From Ziziphus jujuba (taxonomy: Eukaryota; Streptophyta; Magnoliopsida; Rosales; Rhamnaceae): DNA of 64,000 nucleotides. The stretch spans positions 17,035,001 through 17,099,000 of the forward strand of contig NC_083386.1 in assembly GCF_031755915.1 (NCBI RefSeq). Direction: 5' to 3'. The notes beneath the pieces were generated by a model. The model was not told where the DNA came from. It did not search any database and was given only the letters and a program-made list of their open reading frames with translations. This document shows, piece by piece, positions 47,754-61,148 of the stretch. The position numbers and the translations under genes were made by a program. Position 1 is the stretch's first letter; each line of letters opens with the position of its first letter.

Positions 47754-50700
47754 CTTCGCTACATGCCTATGTGCTTACCCATATGCACATACACAGTTGT
47801 CTCCTTTGAATGCATGCCTTGCTACTCATTTTCCCATTCTTAACCCACTTATGGCACACCATCAAGCCACATACCCATATATATGCATGCTCAATTTACC
47901 ACTTGCTTATAAAACATCACTTGGCCATACAAGCACCCACTTGTACACACTATGTGGCCATGACCATTAACAATTAGTCCATTCCGTGCATGGATAGTTA
48001 AGGCATGCTTGGTTGCCAACCTAAGCAAACCATTGTACCAGCATGCACCAACAAAGCAACATTCCATTATGGCTGCATTTACAACATGATGCCGTACCGA
48101 ATAACCATTAGCCATTAAGTCATGTACACCCAACGTATTCCACACTCATATGCATGCTAGATACATGCCAACTCCATGTTTAAACATGTTAGGAATCAAC
48201 TCAGGCTACACCCTACATGCACCAAGGGACAACCCCTTTTAAAAAGTTTATTAAGCCCTTGTCAACTTGATTGGAGGAAACATTAGAATGTCCAAGGAGC
48301 AATAACACCCATTAGCATCCCCTCGACGGCTTGCCACCATGCCAATCAACGTGCCAAGCTCACATTCATGCCCGAATGCACACTTACTTGACTCCTAACC
48401 TTTGATGCATATTTTCCTTGCTTTACAGCCCATATATACCACCATCTGAGGCACACCGTCATACCAAAACCTCAATACAGCCTAATTGTAATTTCCTCAT
48501 CCATAACATTTTTGTGTGGGAGTGTTTGGGAATACATCATATTAACATTGACATAATATATAATTTGGTATAAACACATCCTGTCAATATTGTTATTGCG
48601 CAGTCCTAGATCAGTAAAATAATTTTACTAAATAAAAGAATTTCTAATTAGCTATATATATATATATATATGTTTGCCTAAGAAACAAATCTTTTTTATT
48701 TTATATCACTAATCAAATGAATTGTATTAATTATGCTTATTTACTAATTCATTCAAGTGATTGCATTATGATATGAATAATATTTTATTATTTTATTTGA
48801 GACAAAAAAAAAAGGCCCTTATTATTAATAGAAAATTCTTAAAACTCTGAAAAAAAAAAATAGTATTTATCAAATGAAAATTTCCATTTACACTCCTTTA
48901 GTTTTGTCACTTATAGCATTTCCCCATGTTCAACGCCATCAGTTTGTTATTTCATCTAGAGAGAGAGAGAGAAAAAAAAAATAAAAATAAAAACTCCACT
49001 TTCATGCTATATGAAATATGAAGACCTTGTGCTTTTTAAAAATAATTTTTCATTTCCACTTAATTTTTTAAAAGTATTAAAAAAATCAATCTATAAACTT
49101 CTGTCAATTTCTTAAAGGCTAAAACTCTATTTTTATAAATATTGTTCAATTATAAAATACATATGTTTAATTTTTTAACCTTTAATTGTTAAAAATAATT
49201 AATAAAAACTAATAATACTGAGAAACACATTTATTAAAATATATATATATATATATAGAAATTTAAAAGAATATTAATGATGATTTTTCAAAAATGTAAA
49301 CTGTAAATGAAATAATAACAAAATACTTAAAGTTATAAGTATAATCTGTCCTATATTGGAAAAAAAGTTAATAATAGCAATTTCCAAAAATTAATCATGG
49401 AAACCACTGAGCAAAATAAAATAAATAAATAAATAAAACAATCGAAAGTGAAAGAGCAACACAAGGTGAAACACAAAAATGAAAATGAATGGAAAAACGC
49501 AAGCCGACAGCGAGAATCCTTGGAGCATAGCGACTGTATAGGCTTCTGCATAGCAGTTTACACTTTCACCTCTGCTTTTGATTCCCCCCTCGTGCGGCTC
49601 TTCACACTTTCCACTCTCTACGTCCACAGGTCACACCTTTCCATTTTGCAAATTCTTTACAAATTCAATGTCCTCAATCGTCCTAGTCGCAAGTATGGAC
49701 CTTCAACTTTAAATTTATTTACTTATTTTTAAAATAGTATATTATAGAATTTTATTTTCTGAGAAAATTAAAACATTGTTATGAATAATATTATATATGT
49801 CTTCGTTATTTTTGTGTAACTTTATATTTATTAAATTAAAAAAATTATGGCTATGTAACATATGTATCCTGGCTTTCGATTCTCTCATTATTAAAGTTTT
49901 TAAACCTTTTAAAATTTATGATACATGAGAATTAATATATCAATAGTCATAATTCATTCTTCCATTTATTACTTGCTTCGCCTTTTTTTTTCATTTGACT
50001 TTTTGATAATCTACGAATATGGGGCAACTAACAAATAACCATGCTCATCATTTTAGTTATTTTTCTATTTTTTATTTAATTTTATTAACTCTTAAAAATA
50101 AGTGTCGATAAAAATTATAAAAAAAAAAAAAAAAAGAAGCACTGACTAACCAAATATTTGTTGCGATTTTGATCTGTATATGAATAAAAAAAAAAAAATT
50201 TGTAGTACACCGCAAAAATAATCCAAGGCTAACAAATTACATGGATAGCTTAGAATTGAAACATAAACTAAAGCCATTGGTTTTTATTTATATTGGGGAC
50301 AATGAGATTTACACAGAAAGCAGAAAGTAGAGAACGAAAACAAGGATTCATAAACTACATAGATCGCCTAGGATTGAAACATAAACTCAGGCTCGAAAGT
50401 GAGATTTCATGAAACACTAAACAAAAATGGGCTTGTAAGGAAAGCAGAAAATGAAATACTATAATGTTTAAGAAACGTAGTGCATGTTTGGCTATGATAC
50501 TATAGAACTGTTTTTAGAATTTAAAAATCGAAAATTTTTCTCCAGAAACAAATGTAGATGTTTTGGCATGTTTGACTGTATTTTATTTTATTTTATTTTT
50601 TTAACGTTGTTTTCAAAAATAGTTTTCTATTGTTTTGATAAAAACAAGTGGTGTTGGGTAGTTCATGATCCTGGATCCATTATGGCAATTTTGAATGTCC

Positions 50701-51250
50701 GGCCTATTCAAGCAATCTCAAATTCCTTATGTCGTGGATATTCTGGGAACCTGATCTCATTTGGCAATCCTAGGTCCCAATGCAGTTTAGAGGGCCAGGC
50801 CTAGGCCCTGTTCAAGTAAATTTCGAGTTTCAATCTCATTAACTTAATATTAAACTGGTAATTTGAATGACTTTTTATTATGTTAAAATTGATTCCAAAA
50901 CATTTAAAAAAAGGAATTGTTGTTTGCTAAAATTTGTCTTTTTCATTCTTTTTATTAAAAAAAAAAATTGTTTTAAAAGAACGTTGGCCTAACATTTTAT
51001 AAGTGTTTTAGATAAATGTTTTCTGTTCTCTAAAATTAAAAACCTTTTTTTAAAAACAATTGGCTAAACAACAATTTTAAAAAATAAGTTGTTTTATAAC
51101 TTCCAAAGCACAAAACTATAAAAAGTGGTTTTGAGTTGTTTTCAAAAACTATAAAAATATGGAAGAACAATTTATAAGTATGTGGACTCCCATCTCATCC
51201 TTGGAGGAGTCATCCTAATTTTTCTTGGAGGGTGATTGACCACAATTAAG
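47754..51250. other. Intergenic DNA, no supported gene
   Basis: 47754-48480 continues the C-rich, CATGC-rich flank. 48650-50200 is very AT-rich with TA runs (48653-48670, about 49239-49256) and a GA run (48958-48973). The frame at 49448-49732 overlies the only balanced-composition stretch (about 49540-49690), which could be an isolated exon, but no partner exon or domain was found. 50650-50810 is another balanced stretch without a recognisable product. Confidence 0.4.
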
Positions 51251-51251
51251 T

Positions 51252-52420
51252 CTCTGGCAAATGCCAAATACTTATTGATTTTGCAAGTATATGGGTCATA
51301 TAAGTAATAAATATAATGAGTAAAATTATCATTCCATGAGGATTGGTAAACTAAATAAATTCTTTATTTTAACTAAATACTAGAAATTTTACTAAGTAAC
51401 TTTATCTAGGAAATTAAAAACCAAGATAATTTAAAAGAGACTATAAACTAAATTGACAATTCTAAATGGAAAATAAAACAAACACTGAACAAATTATAAT
51501 TGAAATTTATGGATAAAAGCTACTGACCTTGACTTCACTTGGACCAAACATATGATTTCATAAATTAGTTATTAATGACTAATTCATTGTTCAATTATTA
51601 AGAAAAGGTTTCGAAAGCCATTCACTCTCTCTCTCTAAGGTAATCAACATATGGGAAAATTTTACTCAAATTGAAATTTCTTCCTACTTCTATCATTTAA
51701 TCATTTGATTAATTCTCCTCCAATTATTCAAGCCAAATTGGTACTCATAAATGCGATTAGAACTAGATTAAGGTTGTCCAAGACCTAAATAAGCTTTCTT
51801 AACCTCACAATAGCTCTTAAACTGTGTTTTTCTAGTTATCAGTCAACCAAATTAGGCTTACTTAATCACTAATTCTTGAATTTAGAAAACACCCAACCAA
51901 ATTTTCATTCTAATTAGGTTTGTTCTTCAATTAATACAATGAAACACAAATAAATGGATAGAAATTATACCATTAATAAATCAAATTAATCCATCACAAA
52001 GAAGATCCAAGCTACATCAAGGCCCTAGATAAAAGATCTAGCATTTCATATCAACAAAAGCAAAAAACAAATAGAATCCCATAGATCTAAACATTCTTTT
52101 TATAAAATTCAACAATTATATTACAAATAATTAGGAAATTTGGAGTAGAAAATAGATATGAAGAGAATTTTCAATAGGTCTCCTCCAAGTTAACCCAAAA
52201 CTTTTACCTTTTCAAGAATTCCCATATCTAGAGCTTTTCTCTATAAAACTATCTTTCTCACTCTAAATTGTGGTGTTTCTAATTGATGAATAATGAATGT
52301 TAAGTCTTGCCTCTTTTGGAAGATATATAACCACCATTTCAAGAGCTTCTCTTAATGCTTACTCTTTAGAGTTTAATCTTCAGCTTTGATCTCTATCACA
52401 AGACTATCACTAACATTGTT
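51252..52420 (-). mobile_element. Decayed Athila-type primer site and 5' LTR
   Basis: TCTCTGGCAAATGCCAAATA (51251-51270) looks like a worn tRNA-Asp primer site in the same place and orientation as 7304-7321. The LTR-like sequence starts TGATTTTGCAAGT at 51276. Later landmarks match the Athila LTR in order: an AGTAATAAA stretch, GCTACATCAAGGCCCTAGAT (about 52010), TCTCCTCCAAG (about 52180) and a TATATAA (about 52325). The right border is uncertain, and no coding interior adjoins it on the left. Confidence 0.5.
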
Positions 52421-55266
52421 AAGCAGTCCAACTAATTCAGTACACCCTTCTTACAAAGCAATATTCATCAAATCATACATTTACCTCCATATTTGGAGAG
52501 TTCTTTACAACACCAACAACAAGAAAGCTTTAAGAACTTCAAAGGCCATGCAATTCTAAACATAAAAAATCTTAACCTTATATGCCAAGATATTTATCCA
52601 TCATGCTTAGAATTACAGGTTATAAATTAAATACCAACAAAACTACTTAACATCTGAATAGAATATAAAATAATTTGGTTAATATTCCGGTACGGGTCAT
52701 GCTCAACCTCATTACACTTTTGAGCCAATCACTAAATACAAATAGTGAAACATTAAATCCAAAAAATAAAACAATATCATTACATTCATTATTCAAATTA
52801 ACTTTTACCATGCCACTGCTCCAAAAATACAGATGGACTCACTTCATTCCCTAAAAATTGGTATCACCCTACCCTCTACAGAGTTTGAAAACTAATGAGT
52901 GAAGCCTTGTCTGTAGTCCTTATGTTGGTTAGATTAAGTTTAGAGATCAGAAACAAATCCATAAAATAAAATCAAATAAATAATAAATAAGTCATAATCA
53001 ATCATTCTCATAACCCCTCATTTTTATATCCATATGTCCTCAATCCTATTTTAGGGTTCCAGGTCTTGTTTTAAAAATAGTTTGAAAGATTAAGTCATGC
53101 ACTTTACAAATTCATTTAACAACCTCTTTAATAAAAAGTGGTTCATGTGCTATGCTCAAGACATGCTATACATGATATTGTACATAAAAACAATTCAAAT
53201 TAATTTAAAACATAGTATATCCAAAGGGATCTTAATTAAGTATATAAATAGTAGATGTTATTCACAAACCGCAAATCAAAAAGTATATCTTATGATCAAC
53301 ACAAATCTCATATCAATTCTAAATGTCATGCTCAGGAATGCATGAATATAGAACAGACCACCATATACATATATTAAGAAAAATAGTTAAGGCTTAGAAA
53401 ATGCCCACTTATCCCCTTGTTTAATTACGAGGTGGTGTTCCCTTGTCTATACAATAATAACCAATACCTTCTAATCAGCTCATGTTCCAGATTTTTCAAA
53501 CCAAAACATGTACACTTTTAGAACGGATGAATGGAGAACTTTACTTCTTGTTATTTTCACTATAAATTAGTCTATCCAACCAAATAATATATCATTTTAT
53601 CTACAGTTTTTTTTTTCCTTACCAAATTTCCAAGATTGAATAGTTTGTTATCTATCAGCTTATTCTTATCTCAACAATTACCATTTATATGATAAATTTC
53701 TTAGATTCCATAAACACCTCAATCAAATCACTAACAATCAATAAATTAGATAACTTATAATCCAAGAACTATAACTTAACCCCAAGAAATGAATTTACGG
53801 GTCCAAAAATAAATCATAATAAACTGTATTAAACTTACCATTTAGTTACAAAATAATTTATAAACTTCACAGCAAAACAAAATAAAGAGTCTTTAATTAG
53901 GGAAATGATTGCTAATCTTGTATAAAAGTAAATGATTCCAAAAGTCCAAGAAAATCAAAGCTTGACCTCAAAATAATTTTAGTTGTCTAAAAATCTTCCA
54001 AAACAATAGTACACTTAACTTTTTCATAAAAAGAATTCTAATTCCAAAAAAAAAAAAAAAAGTACACTTACCTTTTGATAAAAAGAATTCTAAGTCCCGA
54101 GAAAATTTTCAATTTACTATAAAAGAATCCACTTACCCTCAATAAGCAAATTTAAATTAAAGTCTTTTTTGTTTTAGTGTATTGAAAACCATTCAAATCA
54201 CTTCTTTAATAGTCCATTCAGCCAATTCAACTTAATTAACCTTTAACCACTTCTTAATTGTGTCCAATTGGTTAAATCAATCAAACAATTTAAGACAAAA
54301 CTAAATACTTTTCTTACCTTCAAACTTTGCTAAACATATTGTATTACCCAATTAAGCCAAATCCGATCCAAGTCTTTTTAAATTAATTCATTACGGTGCT
54401 TAACTATAAAAGCATTCTTTAAACTTTTCTAGCTTTAAAAACAAAGGCTTAAGATCTTTCAACTTTTCACAAATAATAGAGAAATTCTTTTAACACTGAG
54501 GCAAGATATCGTAGATACGAGAATTTAGCACATCACAAGAAATATTAATAGAAAGATATAAATTCTCAAATTAACTATACGTCCAAGAATTTCTTTGAAA
54601 GAAATTTGTAAGGAAAGCTCAACATATCACCAACTTAAAAAGTTAAAACTACTTGACAAAAAACCATTTTATGTAAAAGCAAATTCAATACTTTTACTAA
54701 ATAATACCCTTACTTTTAAAGAAAATAGTAAAAATATTGAGAGCAAACTTTGAAAGACAATCTTTGGTACAAAATTAAGAGCAAAATAGATCAATACTCT
54801 AACTTGATCAACAAAATCATCTAGGGAATTGAAACCTTGAAATACCACACTTAGAAGATACACCAAACAAAGTTTGTTTTAATGATTTTAAAACCTTATA
54901 AAACCCAGTTATAAAGCAAATATGATAATGAACCACGTTCTTATTTAAGATCCTTTATGAAAAACTAAAAATTTTAATCAACCATGAGAGCTCTACCTTG
55001 AAAAATCTTTGTGAAGTCTCTAGCCAAAACAAAGGTAATTGAAAAATAAATAATTAAGAACTCTAGAACACTTCAAATAGAAATTGCACAGCAGGATTAA
55101 TCAATTAAAATAAAATTTGTCAAATCCAAAGTGAAATCCAACATGAGCAAGCATTACACATTTAGGAACAAACATAGCCAAAGCAAAGAAACATTTCTTG
55201 ATCCTAACTCACACATCATCACATATCAAAACTCAAGAGAAAGAAATTAAAAGTTTAACTACTTAT
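52421..55266. other. AT-rich DNA, no supported gene
   Basis: Only short frames without domains (for example 53097-53345, 54669-54866). Nothing else was recognised. Confidence 0.4.
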
Positions 55267-56388
55267 TGATGCGAATCCGCTTGAACTTGCACAACCGACA
55301 ACTTGCTGGGGTGCCGACCCAATACGGATGAAGACTGGGCCGATCACTAGAGCTTAAGGTAAGAGGTTTAAGAACAGCCTGGGAGCATTTATAAAGAGAT
55401 TAGTTAATTCTCAAAAGAGCTTGTCCATACTCGAAGATACAAAGCCTATTCTAAGCATCCAAGTGGTGGAAGCCAATACAGACCCGGGTAGCTATTTTCG
55501 TGCAAATTTGGACACTGGGTAGCAACGAGTGGTTCCAACACTTCTTGAACTCAATGAATATAATTAAGAGCACATGGAATCAAGCCAAGGAAGAATCAAA
55601 AGCATCTAAAAAGTACTTGTACGGATAGCATCTCAATTTGGCTAAAAATATGTTGTTTAGCCGCTGGCTTTGACTTTTCTTCTTGTTTAACTTATTCCAA
55701 CCAAGGGGCAACGTGTGGAAATCATTATTAATCATATTTGGCATCTTAAATGGAATATGGAAGCTGATTTGGAGCCTAAAAAAGCTAGAGATTGGTCAAA
55801 GATACCTAAGTAGTCAAACTAGTCAACTAGTTACCTACTTTGATTTTGACTTTTTGTTTTAGGAAATTAGTCTTTTATTTGGTTTCTATTTATTTATTTG
55901 CTGGAAAAATCAACTTAGGAAAATTATTATTTTATTATTTTTATTGTAAATTAATTAATTTTTAATTCAAAATAAAAGAATAAATTAATCCAAATTAGAT
56001 TAGGAAAGGAGGTGAATTTCGGCCAAGCCAGGTTTCCTATTTTTTGGTGGCCAGTTTTACCTAGATAATTAGGGTTTTATTCTGTAAATTTTAGCCTATT
56101 TAATGGCTTTTTTTTATCAATAATATTCAGTATATTAGTCATACAGAAAATTATTTGTGAGATTGAATTTTCTTTGTTCTTTTTGAACACTTAGAACACC
56201 ATTAGTGAATAAGTGTTTTAGTTTGACTTATCAATAGGATGTCCATCACCTATTGTGGCTTCTTTATTATACCAAGGTTTCTAATCATAGGTTGGTTAGG
56301 AGTTAAGGTGACCATTAGAAGTTGAACAAAATTAGATCCAGGCTAATATAACACAGGTTTAGGCACAGGTCGTCCTAGGTTTGTATAA
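55267..56388 (+). repeat. 5' LTR of element H
   Basis: 1122 bp, TGATGCGAATCC to TTTGTATAA; the final CA has become AA. Collinear with 60031-61148. Confidence 0.88.
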
Positions 56389-56390
56389 TT

Positions 56391-56402
56391 TGGTATCAGA
56401 GC
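56391..56402 (+). other. Primer binding site of element H (iMet, perfect)
   Basis: TGGTATCAGAGC, two bases after the LTR. Confidence 0.88.
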
Positions 56403-56677
56403 CAAATTTTGTTCAGGTTTGATCTATCTTTATTTGTTTTATTTGTTTTTTTTTTTGTGCTAATCTAAAATTTTAGCATTAGGTTAAGATTGCATCCTTC
56501 TCATACACATTTAGTATCTGGAAAAAAAAAATTCATTCCTAGTTAAATTAGGATTTCCTTGTCTTACCATATTTTTGCTTCCTAATTTGTTGATTGTTTT
56601 CATCATTGTTCTTGTTAATTTAGTTTATTATTGATTTTTCTTTACTGTTTTTTATCTTAAGTATTTGCATTCCTATA

Positions 56678-56713
<36 letters not shown>

Positions 56714-56720
56714 TTTAAGG

Positions 56721-56758
<38 letters not shown>

Positions 56759-57561
56759 CACATTTGTATTTTGTTGGTGGTCACGGGTTTGGTGGCTTTT
56801 GGTGCTGGAATTGCTATTTTTGGTGTTGATCTTTGCTATTGGAGTTGTTCTGCATTCTATGAGTTAAAAAAAAAAAAAAGAAGAAGAAAAACCAAATTAT
56901 AAAAAAAAAAGGGGCCGGTTTTGTTGAATTCGATATTGAAATTTGTTTACTAGAAATTTCTTTGGATTGTTGAATTGATGACTATTTATTTAATATTTGG
57001 AGTTGCTGGAGATTTATTTTTTCTGCTGGATATTTGAATCTTGGATGCTGAAAATATTGGATTAAAATTAGTTAAAGGATTTGATACAAAAACTTGAATT
57101 ACAAGGGACAACAACCAACAACTATTCCTTATTTTTGTTCAATTTTATTCGTGTTTGTGTTTGAATTTCTTTTTCTAAATTTTTATTCTTGAATTATTAA
57201 TTTCCTATGATCTGGTCCAGTTCTTATTTATTCCAAAATTTGCTTCGCTAAATTGCCTTTTTTTACTTAGAAAAGCCGAGAATTAAGTGTTTAAAATTCA
57301 CTCGATATTGCTTACTTTTTTGCTAATGTTTTGTTGATAAGTTTAATTAAAATATACTTATGATCTAATTGTTGTTTTGTGGGTGTTTTAATTACAACTT
57401 TGAGATAATTCTTTGAGTAGAAAAAGACAAGAGAGAGCTTAAGAGAGGGTAAAAGCCAAAACTAATGTGCAAACACGAGTGTCGAGACCTTGATTTAGTG
57501 AAACACATAAAGGAGTGATTTTAGTGAGGTTCTATTTTATTTTTGTGTTGTTCATACTAAC
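56403..57561 (+). other. Leader of element H
   Basis: Non-coding. Contains a GA run (56683-56711) followed by a TA run (about 56724-56752), absent from the other leaders and therefore gained in this copy. A GTCGAGACCTTG stretch near 57480 is shared across the family. Confidence 0.65.
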
Positions 57562-58464
57562 ATGGCAGATTCAGGGTTAAGAAAAGGAGATCCATCACTA
57601 AGGATTAATGAAAAAGAATCCGTAGGATTCCATGATAATTCCCGAGCTATGGGGAATGGTAAGCAAAAGGACATGGGGGCTATTTTGGAGCAATTACAGC
57701 AGATGAATGCTCAATTTGATCACATAAATCAAAGTATGGACATGTTAGAAATATCACAAGGAATGCCGAATATAAGGTTTGATGCTCATGGAGGCCGAGG
57801 CCAAGGGCGACCTAGAGAGGAATTGTGGGAAGGTAACTTTGAAGATGACTTGGAGGAGGACTTTGATGAAAATTTTGCACTCCAAGGAAGGCAAAACCAT
57901 GGGAGACCATCAAGGAATGAAGATAATGATCTTGGGAATATCAAGGTAAACATTCCACCTATCATGGGAAAAAATGAGCCGGAAGCTTATTTGGAATGGG
58001 AGGAGCGAATTGAGATAATCTTTTATTGTCATAACTATTCGGAGGCCAAGAAAGTTAAATTAGTAGCGATGGAATTTGGCCATTACGCACTCCAATGGTG
58101 GACTAATGAGCGAAATACCTGAAGAAGAGTTGGAGATGACTTGATTACTACATGGTGACAAATGAAAGGAGCCATGAGGAAGCGATTTGTACCATCACAC
58201 TATCATAGATTGCTGCATCAAAGACGTCAATCTTTCTCTCAAGGAAATAGGTCTGTGGAGGATTATTACAAGGAGATGAAGATGCTTCTGATGAGGTTAA
58301 GCATGAATAAAGATAGAGAAGCAACCATAGCAAGGTTTTTAGGTGGTTTGAATCGAGAGATAGCCAATAAACTAGAATTGCAACAATATGTGGAATTGGA
58401 GGAGATGTTGCATGTGGCTATTAAACTTAAGCATCAATTCAAAAGGAGGGGTGTAAACTCATAG
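57562..58464 (+). pseudogene. Gag of element H
   Basis: Starts MADSGLRKGDPSLRIN. It holds the acidic and Arg/Gly stretches, NIKVNIPPIMGKNEPEAYL, then MKGAMRKRFVPSHYHRLLHQ and the Gag helices to KRRGVNS. All in one frame, with stops at 58120-58122, about 58157-58159 and 58462-58464. The first two fit C-to-T changes in CGA and the third a G-to-A change in TGG. Gag is about 300 residues to this point, similar to relatives. Confidence 0.82.
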
Positions 58465-58624
58465 TTTGGAGGTGTTTCCAACAGTGGAAGGAAAAATCCA
58501 AGTGGCTACCTATGAAAACAAGCTAAAATCGAAAGTTGGAGAAGAAAGTTCAAATTAGCCAAAGAGAGAGGCTAGAACCATTATCCAAGTGCACAAAATT
58601 GAAGGTAACTCTGATCCTAAACCT

Positions 58625-59668
58625 TCAAGATCTAAAGAAATTGTTTGTTTTAAGTGCCAGTGATGAGGACACATCACTAGCCAATGCCCGAATAGGAGAG
58701 TCATGGTGTTGAAGGACAATGGTAAGCTGAAGTCCTATAGTGATGAAGCTGAAATTGAGTTTGAGCAAGAGGAGGAAGACTTTGAGGAGGAAGCCGAGAC
58801 CTTGCATGCATCCAATGCCAAACAAAACTTGGTTTCTAGGAGAGTGCTGGCTGTATACAAGGATAAGGATCAAGTTCAAAGAGAAAACATATTCCACACC
58901 CGATGTGAAATCCAAGGTAAGATTTGCAGCATGATAATTGATAGTGGAAGTTGTACAAATGTAATTAGTAACATTGTGGCTGATAAATTAGACTTAACAA
59001 CTATTAAACATCCAGAACCATATAGATTACAATGGTTTAATGATAGTGGTGAGATGAAAGTGAATAAACAAGCCAAGGTAAAATTTAGCATAGAAAAATA
59101 TATGGATGTTGTTTTGTGTGATGTTGTGCCTATGCATGCCGGACATATTCTATGAGGTACACCATGACAACTTGATAAAGATGCTATTCATTATGGTCAA
59201 GAAAATTGTATTATTTTTAGATTTAAAAGTAAAAAGGTCAAGTTGGAACCATTAACTCCAAAGGAGGTGTATAGAGATCAACTACAAATATAACAAAGGA
59301 AGGAGGCCAAAAAGCTGAAGGAGAAAGCTAGCATGGCACCTACGATTTCACCATCAATCCATGAGAACAAGGCCAAGCTTGCTGTCCAAGTTAAGTCTTA
59401 TAAAACCCAAATTGAATGGAAGAACCATGAAAAGGCCAAGAGAGAGGAAGAGAGGACAAAATCCAAGAGAAAGAGTGAAAAACCCAAAAGTGAAAGTGAA
59501 CCCGTGAATGAAAAAGGGAAAGAAAGAAAAGAAAGGAAAAATAAAATTTTTTATCTTAAATTTGGGGATGTTAATAAATCCATCTTGAGTAAGAAACCAT
59601 TGCTGGTCATGATTTATAAAGATGCTTATTTAAAGATGTTCTTGTTGTATAGAACTTTATCTGCATTG
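58625..59668 (+). pseudogene. Zinc knuckle, protease and linker of element H
   Basis: The knuckle near 58650-58690 has two adjacent stops (TGATGA) in place of its middle residues. Protease is open at 58703-59155 with IIDSGSCTNVISN, then stops within the ILLGRP motif. The Lys/Glu-rich linker runs 59333-59640 and ends at the KPLLVMIYKDAYLK segment, where the scrambled region begins. Confidence 0.78.
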
Positions 59669-60330
59669 TAAAGAGCTTTACTTAATGGAAATTTAAAAAT
59701 TTGGGAAAGATTATTTGATAATATTAAAAAGTGTGATTTTTGCCGACATTAACTTGTATTTCTATTATTGTTTGTGATAGTTTTTGACCCAAGGGATTGT
59801 GTTTGGTTGCATTTAAGAAAGGAGAGGTTTTCCAAACAAAGAAAGTCAAAGCTTATGCCACATGGAGGTGGACCTTTTCAAGTTTTGGAGCCAATTAATG
59901 AAAATACTTACAAACTTGACTTATTGGGTGAGTATAATGTTAGTGCAACATTTAATGTTGCTGAATTATCTCCTTTTATTGTAGGTGATGATTTTGATTT
60001 GAGGCCAAATCATTTTCAAGAGGAGGAGAATGATGCGAATCCGCCCGAACCCACGCAACCGACAACCTGCTGGGGTGCCGCCCAATACAAATGAAGACTG
60101 GGCCGATCACTAAAGCTCAAGCCAAGAGGTTTAAGGAAAACTTGGGAGAATTTATACAGGTAGTAGTTAATTCTCAAAAGAGCTTGTCCATACCCGAAGA
60201 TACAAAGCCTATTCTAAGCATCCTAGTGGTGGAAGTCAATACAGACTCGGATAGCTATTTTCGTGCAAATTTAGATTCCGGGCAGCAAGGAATGGTTTTA
60301 ACACTTCATGAAGTCAATGAATATCATTAA
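59651..60330 (+). pseudogene. Scrambled integrase-RT-integrase remnant and LTR-encoded tail of element H
   Basis: The integrase-core piece (59651-59700, RTLSAL then a stop) is followed by the RT piece (59705-59770, LFDNIKKCDFC), then the integrase C-terminal domain (59768-60094, FDPRDCVWLHLRKERF to SATFNVAELSPF). The frame passes the purine tract into the LTR. A one-base loss near 60080 shifts it into the frame at 60091-60330, which carries MKTGPITKAQAKRFK and ends NEYH. The order of the first two pieces is opposite to that at 14855-14934 and 16280-16330 in the autonomous copy. Confidence 0.78.
60018..60030 (+). other. Polypurine tract of element H
   Basis: AAGAGGAGGAGAA, directly before the 3' LTR; also coding. 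Confidence 0.85.
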
Positions 60331-61148
60331 GAGGACATGGAATCAGGCCAAGGCAGAATCAAAAAATCTAAAAAGGACTTGTACTGACAACGTCTCAATT
60401 TGGCCGAAAATGTGCTGTTTAACCGCTGGCTTTGACTTTTCTTCTTGTTTGGCTTAATCCAATCAAGAGGCAACATGTGTGAATCATTATTAATCATATT
60501 TGACATCTACATGGAATATAGAAGCTGATTTGGAGCCCAAACAAGCTGGAGATTGAACAAAGATACCTTAATAGTCAAACTAGTCAACTAGTTTCCTAAT
60601 TTGATTTTGACTTTTTGTTTTAGGAAATTAGTCTTTTATTTGGTTTCTATTTATTTATTTTCTAGAAAAATCAACTTAGGAAAGTTATTATTTTATTATT
60701 TTCATTGTAAATTAATTAATTGCTAATTCAAAATAAAGGAATTAATTAATCTAAATGAGATTAGGAAAGAAGGTGAATTTCGGCCAAGTTAGGTTTCCTA
60801 TTCTTTGGTGGCCAGTTTTACCTAGATAATTATGGTTTTAGTTTGTAAATTTTAGCCTATTTAAGGGCTTGTTTTATCAATAATATTCAGCACATTATTC
60901 ATACAGAAAATTTTTTGTGAGATTGAATTCTCTTTGTTTTCTTTAAACACATATCAAACGATTAGTGGATGAGTGTTTTAGTTTGACTTATTAATAGGAT
61001 ATCCATCACCTATTGTGGCTTCTTCATTATACCAAGGTTTCTAATCACAGGTTGGTTAGGGGTTAAGGTGACCATTAGAACTTGAACAAAATTAGATTTG
61101 AGCTAATATAATACATGTTTAGGCGTTGGTCATCCTCGGTTCGTATCA
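60031..61148 (+). repeat. 3' LTR of element H
   Basis: 1118 bp, TGATGCGAATCC to GGTTCGTATCA. Confidence 0.88.

Larger units (their letters stand above)
55267..61148 (+). mobile_element. Complete non-autonomous CRM-like element H
   Basis: 5' LTR (55267-56388), perfect iMet primer site, leader, gag, zinc knuckle, protease, scrambled pol remnant, purine tract and 3' LTR (60031-61148), 5882 bp in all. Flanks CTTAT (55262-55266) and CTTCT (61149-61153) are a target duplication with one difference. Both ends and all cis sites are present, but RT, RNase H and most of integrase are not, so it could only have moved with enzymes from elsewhere. Confidence 0.85.

Noticed and set aside
29074..47758. ATTTG/CTTCG as a firm target duplication of the LARD-like element
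   Set aside because: Only three of five bases agree, so it is reported as unproven.
49448..49732. Possible first exon of a host gene
   Set aside because: Composition is gene-like for about 150 bases only; no partner exon, domain or convincing splice signal was found.
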